Source: Candidatus Adiutrix sp.
GTDB lineage: Bacteria > Desulfobacterota > Desulfarculia > Adiutricales > Adiutricaceae
Reading direction: 5' to 3'
Length of the DNA: 11,190 bases
Assembly: GCA_031283395.1 (NCBI GenBank)
Contig: JAITBV010000140.1
Coordinates: 1-11,190 of the forward strand
Under the pieces are notes generated by a model. That model was not told where the DNA came from, did no database searches, and was given only the letters and a program-made list of their open reading frames with translations. Shown one piece after another: positions 7,684 to 11,190 of the stretch. Within the stretch, counting starts at the first letter, position 1, and every line of letters begins with the position of its first letter. A program made the position numbers and the translations under genes.

Positions 7684-7712
7684 ATTTTACCATAAGAGGA
7701 AAGTTTTATGAA
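7684..7712 (-). promoter_or_regulatory. Probable sigma-70-type promoter of the AICAR transformylase gene
   Basis: The minus strand shows TTCATA (7712-7707), a 17-base spacer and TAAAAT (7689-7684). This predicts a transcript start near 7677 and a leader of about 57 bases ending in the GGAGA ribosome site. The spacing is ideal; each hexamer differs from consensus by one or two bases. A GC palindrome (7718-7731) abuts the -35 and could be an operator, but nothing identifies a regulator. Confidence 0.5.
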
Positions 7713-7717
7713 GCCCC

Positions 7718-7752
7718 GGGGCGGCCGCCCCCGGAAAGCCGCCCTTTCTTTT
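7718..7752 (+). other. GC-rich palindrome and terminator-like hairpin in the divergent spacer
   Basis: GGGGCGGCCGCCCC at 7718-7731 is a perfect 14-base palindrome. An alternative pairing joins GGGCGGC (7719-7725) to GCCGCCC (7738-7744) across a 12-base loop, followed at once by TTTCTTTT (7745-7752), the layout of an intrinsic terminator pointing towards the histidine kinase. No gene precedes it on this strand. It could attenuate a promoter further left or act as a binding site between the divergent genes. The structure is seen; the role is open. Confidence 0.4.
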
Positions 7753-7840
7753 GAAACCCGAAAGTGCTATACTGGAAGAATATTATTATGGACCTTAGAA
7801 TCCCAGCCGCCCGAAATGCTTCATCTTTGCGGAGAGCGCC

Positions 7841-10405
<2,565 letters not shown>

Positions 10406-10426
10406 ATGTTTTTCCGCGCCGTTCAG

Positions 10427-10462
10427 GCCCCTGGGGGATTTCCGATCCCTTGGGGGCTTTTT
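10427..10462 (+). terminator. Rho-independent terminator of the histidine kinase gene
   Basis: A 13-base-pair stem (10427-10439 with 10445-10457, GCCCC with GGGGC and GGGAT with ATCCC, joined by three G-U pairs) closes a five-base loop (TTCCG) and is followed by TTTTT (10458-10462). It starts 22 bases after the kinase stop codon and insulates fliF from kinase transcription. Confidence 0.9.
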
Positions 10463-10482
10463 CATTTGATAAGGAAAGTGTC

Positions 10483-10511
10483 TTGATATTAATTATAATT
10501 AATGATATATT
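10483..10511 (+). promoter_or_regulatory. Possible sigma-70-type promoter upstream of fliF
   Basis: TTGATA (10483-10488), a 17-base spacer and TATATT (10506-10511) match sigma-70 spacing with five of six consensus bases in each hexamer. The block is extremely A+T-rich, so chance matches are likely, and a stronger candidate (sigma-54 type) lies downstream. It could give basal expression or be coincidental. Confidence 0.3.
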
Positions 10512-10525
10512 ATATATAATTAATG
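10488..10525 (+). repeat. AT-rich palindromes and 11-base direct repeats upstream of fliF
   Basis: TATAATTAATG occurs at 10494-10504 and again at 10515-10525, exactly 21 bases apart, or two helical turns. ATTAATTATAATTAAT (10488-10503) and ATTATATATAAT (10509-10520) are both perfect palindromes. The block lies about 56-93 bases upstream of the expected sigma-54 transcript start. It may be an activator, H-NS-like or IHF-like site; the repeats are seen, the protein is not known. Confidence 0.7.
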
Positions 10526-10554
10526 GCGGCCGAGAGATGGTCCCCCTGGATTTT

Positions 10555-10570
10555 TGGCCCGGATTTTGCC
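10555..10570 (+). promoter_or_regulatory. Sigma-54 (RpoN) promoter of fliF
   Basis: TGGCCCG-GATT-TTGCC matches the -24/-12 consensus TGGCACG-N4-TTGCW at all but one base of the core, with the invariant GG (10556-10557) and GC (10568-10569) at the required 12-base offset. Transcription should start near 10581, giving a leader of about 50 bases. Class II or III flagellar operons are controlled by RpoN and a FleQ/FlgR-type activator in many proteobacteria, which supports the call. Confidence 0.85.
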
Positions 10571-10631
10571 TTCTATATTGCGCAGTCTGTGGCCGTCACG
10601 GGCCATCTTCTGGATAAAGGGGCGAAAAAAC

Positions 10632-11190
10632 ATGGCTTTTAATTTCAGCGAACGCCTGGAGAGAGGACGCGAGATATTGACCGGGGCCAGCCCGTCCAAA
10701 CTGGCCGTCGGCGGCATAATTTTGGCGGCAGCCACGGCCGTCCTCCTGGTGGCCCTGTTTTACAAGGGCGAGACTCCCTACGAGGTCCTCTATTCCCGCC
10801 TGGGTCCGGAAGATGCCGGGGCCATCACGGCCGAATTGAAAAAACAGCGCGTTCCCTATAAATTGATCGCCGATGGCACGGCCATCGAAGTGGAAGCCGG
10901 CCGGGCCTCGGCCCTGCGCATTGACCTGGCCGTTAAGGGTCTGCCCTCCAAGGGCAATGTGGGTTTTGAGATCTTCGACGAGCAGAAGCTGGGGGTCACT
11001 GACCTGGTCCAGAGGACCAACCTCATGCGGGCCGTGACGGGCGAACTGGAACGCTCCATCATGAGCCTTCCGGAAATAGAAATGGCCCGGGTCCACCTGG
11101 CCATACCCACGGAGACCCTGTTCATTGAAGACCAGAAGGATCCCTCGGCCTCGGTGGTCATCAAGGTCGTCCGGGGGGCCAGCATAACCA
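10632..11190 (+). CDS. fliF: Flagellar MS-ring protein FliF, N-terminal part; runs off the right edge
   Basis: The first 186 residues are present; full FliF is usually 520-570. After a charged N-terminus, a membrane helix (about 24-43, LAVGGIILAAATAVLLVALF) is followed by YKGETPYEVLYSRLGPEDAG and the YscJ/FliF ring-building domain, including GFEIFDEQKLGVTDLVQRTN (111-130) and the LPEIEMARVHLAIPTETLF stretch (146-164). These are characteristic of FliF, the inner-membrane ring on which the flagellar switch, export gate and rod assemble. ATG 10632 is preceded by AAGGGG (10617-10622) nine bases upstream. Its own sigma-54 promoter and the upstream terminator indicate that it begins an operon, in many bacteria fliF-fliG-fliH-fliI, which would lie to the right. 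The identity is secure. Confidence 0.96.
   Translation, partial: MAFNFSERLERGREILTGASPSKLAVGGIILAAATAVLLVALFYKGETPYEVLYSRLGPEDAGAITAELKKQRVPYKLIADGTAIEVEAGRASALRIDLAVKGLPSKGNVGFEIFDEQKLGVTDLVQRTNLMRAVTGELERSIMSLPEIEMARVHLAIPTETLFIEDQKDPSASVVIKVVRGASIT

Noticed and set aside
10523..10642. 39-codon frame (starting MAAERWSPW) overlapping the fliF start
   Set aside because: No ribosome site; its start lies upstream of the sigma-54 promoter it spans, so it would not be on the fliF transcript.

Overview
The window is GC-rich throughout its coding part. It drops to AT-rich DNA only at the left edge (about 1-260) and just before fliF (about 10463-10525). The organism looks like a motile Gram-negative bacterium, most likely from the former Deltaproteobacteria (Desulfobacterota). 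The basis is TatA and TatB as separate subunits, large Sec-exported envelope proteins, a free-standing AICAR transformylase and a sigma-54-type promoter before fliF. This placement is an inference; no rRNA or phylogenetic marker is present.

Left two thirds, all on the minus strand. Read in the direction of transcription: a free-standing AICAR transformylase (PurH C-terminal type, 7619-6327); a hairpin; tatA (6264-6064); tatB (6058-5792); a 1034-residue exported ankyrin/beta-propeller protein whose TTG start overlaps the tatB stop (5795-2691); an exported DUF3160 protein (2615-264, true start probably further in); and the first 59 codons of a BrnT-family toxin with its own strong promoter (179-1, running off the left edge). 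The tat genes and the propeller gene are physically coupled. The DUF3160 gene follows after 75 bases that hold a possible internal promoter.

Right third, plus strand. A 221-base divergent spacer (7620-7840) carries a purH promoter and a GC-rich hairpin. It is followed by a soluble hybrid sensor histidine kinase (PAS-like, GAF, HisKA, HATPase, receiver; 7841-10405) that ends in a textbook intrinsic terminator. A 226-base spacer then leads to fliF, the flagellar MS-ring gene (10632 to the right edge, partial). That spacer holds an AT-rich block of palindromes and two 11-base direct repeats exactly 21 bases apart, followed by a near-consensus sigma-54 (-24/-12) promoter.

Housekeeping and known machinery (purine synthesis, Tat export, two-component signalling, flagellum) account for most of the window. 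The least understood part is the tatB-linked pair of large exported proteins of unknown function. One is a propeller that carries the tail usually found in front of a caspase-like domain but has no such domain.
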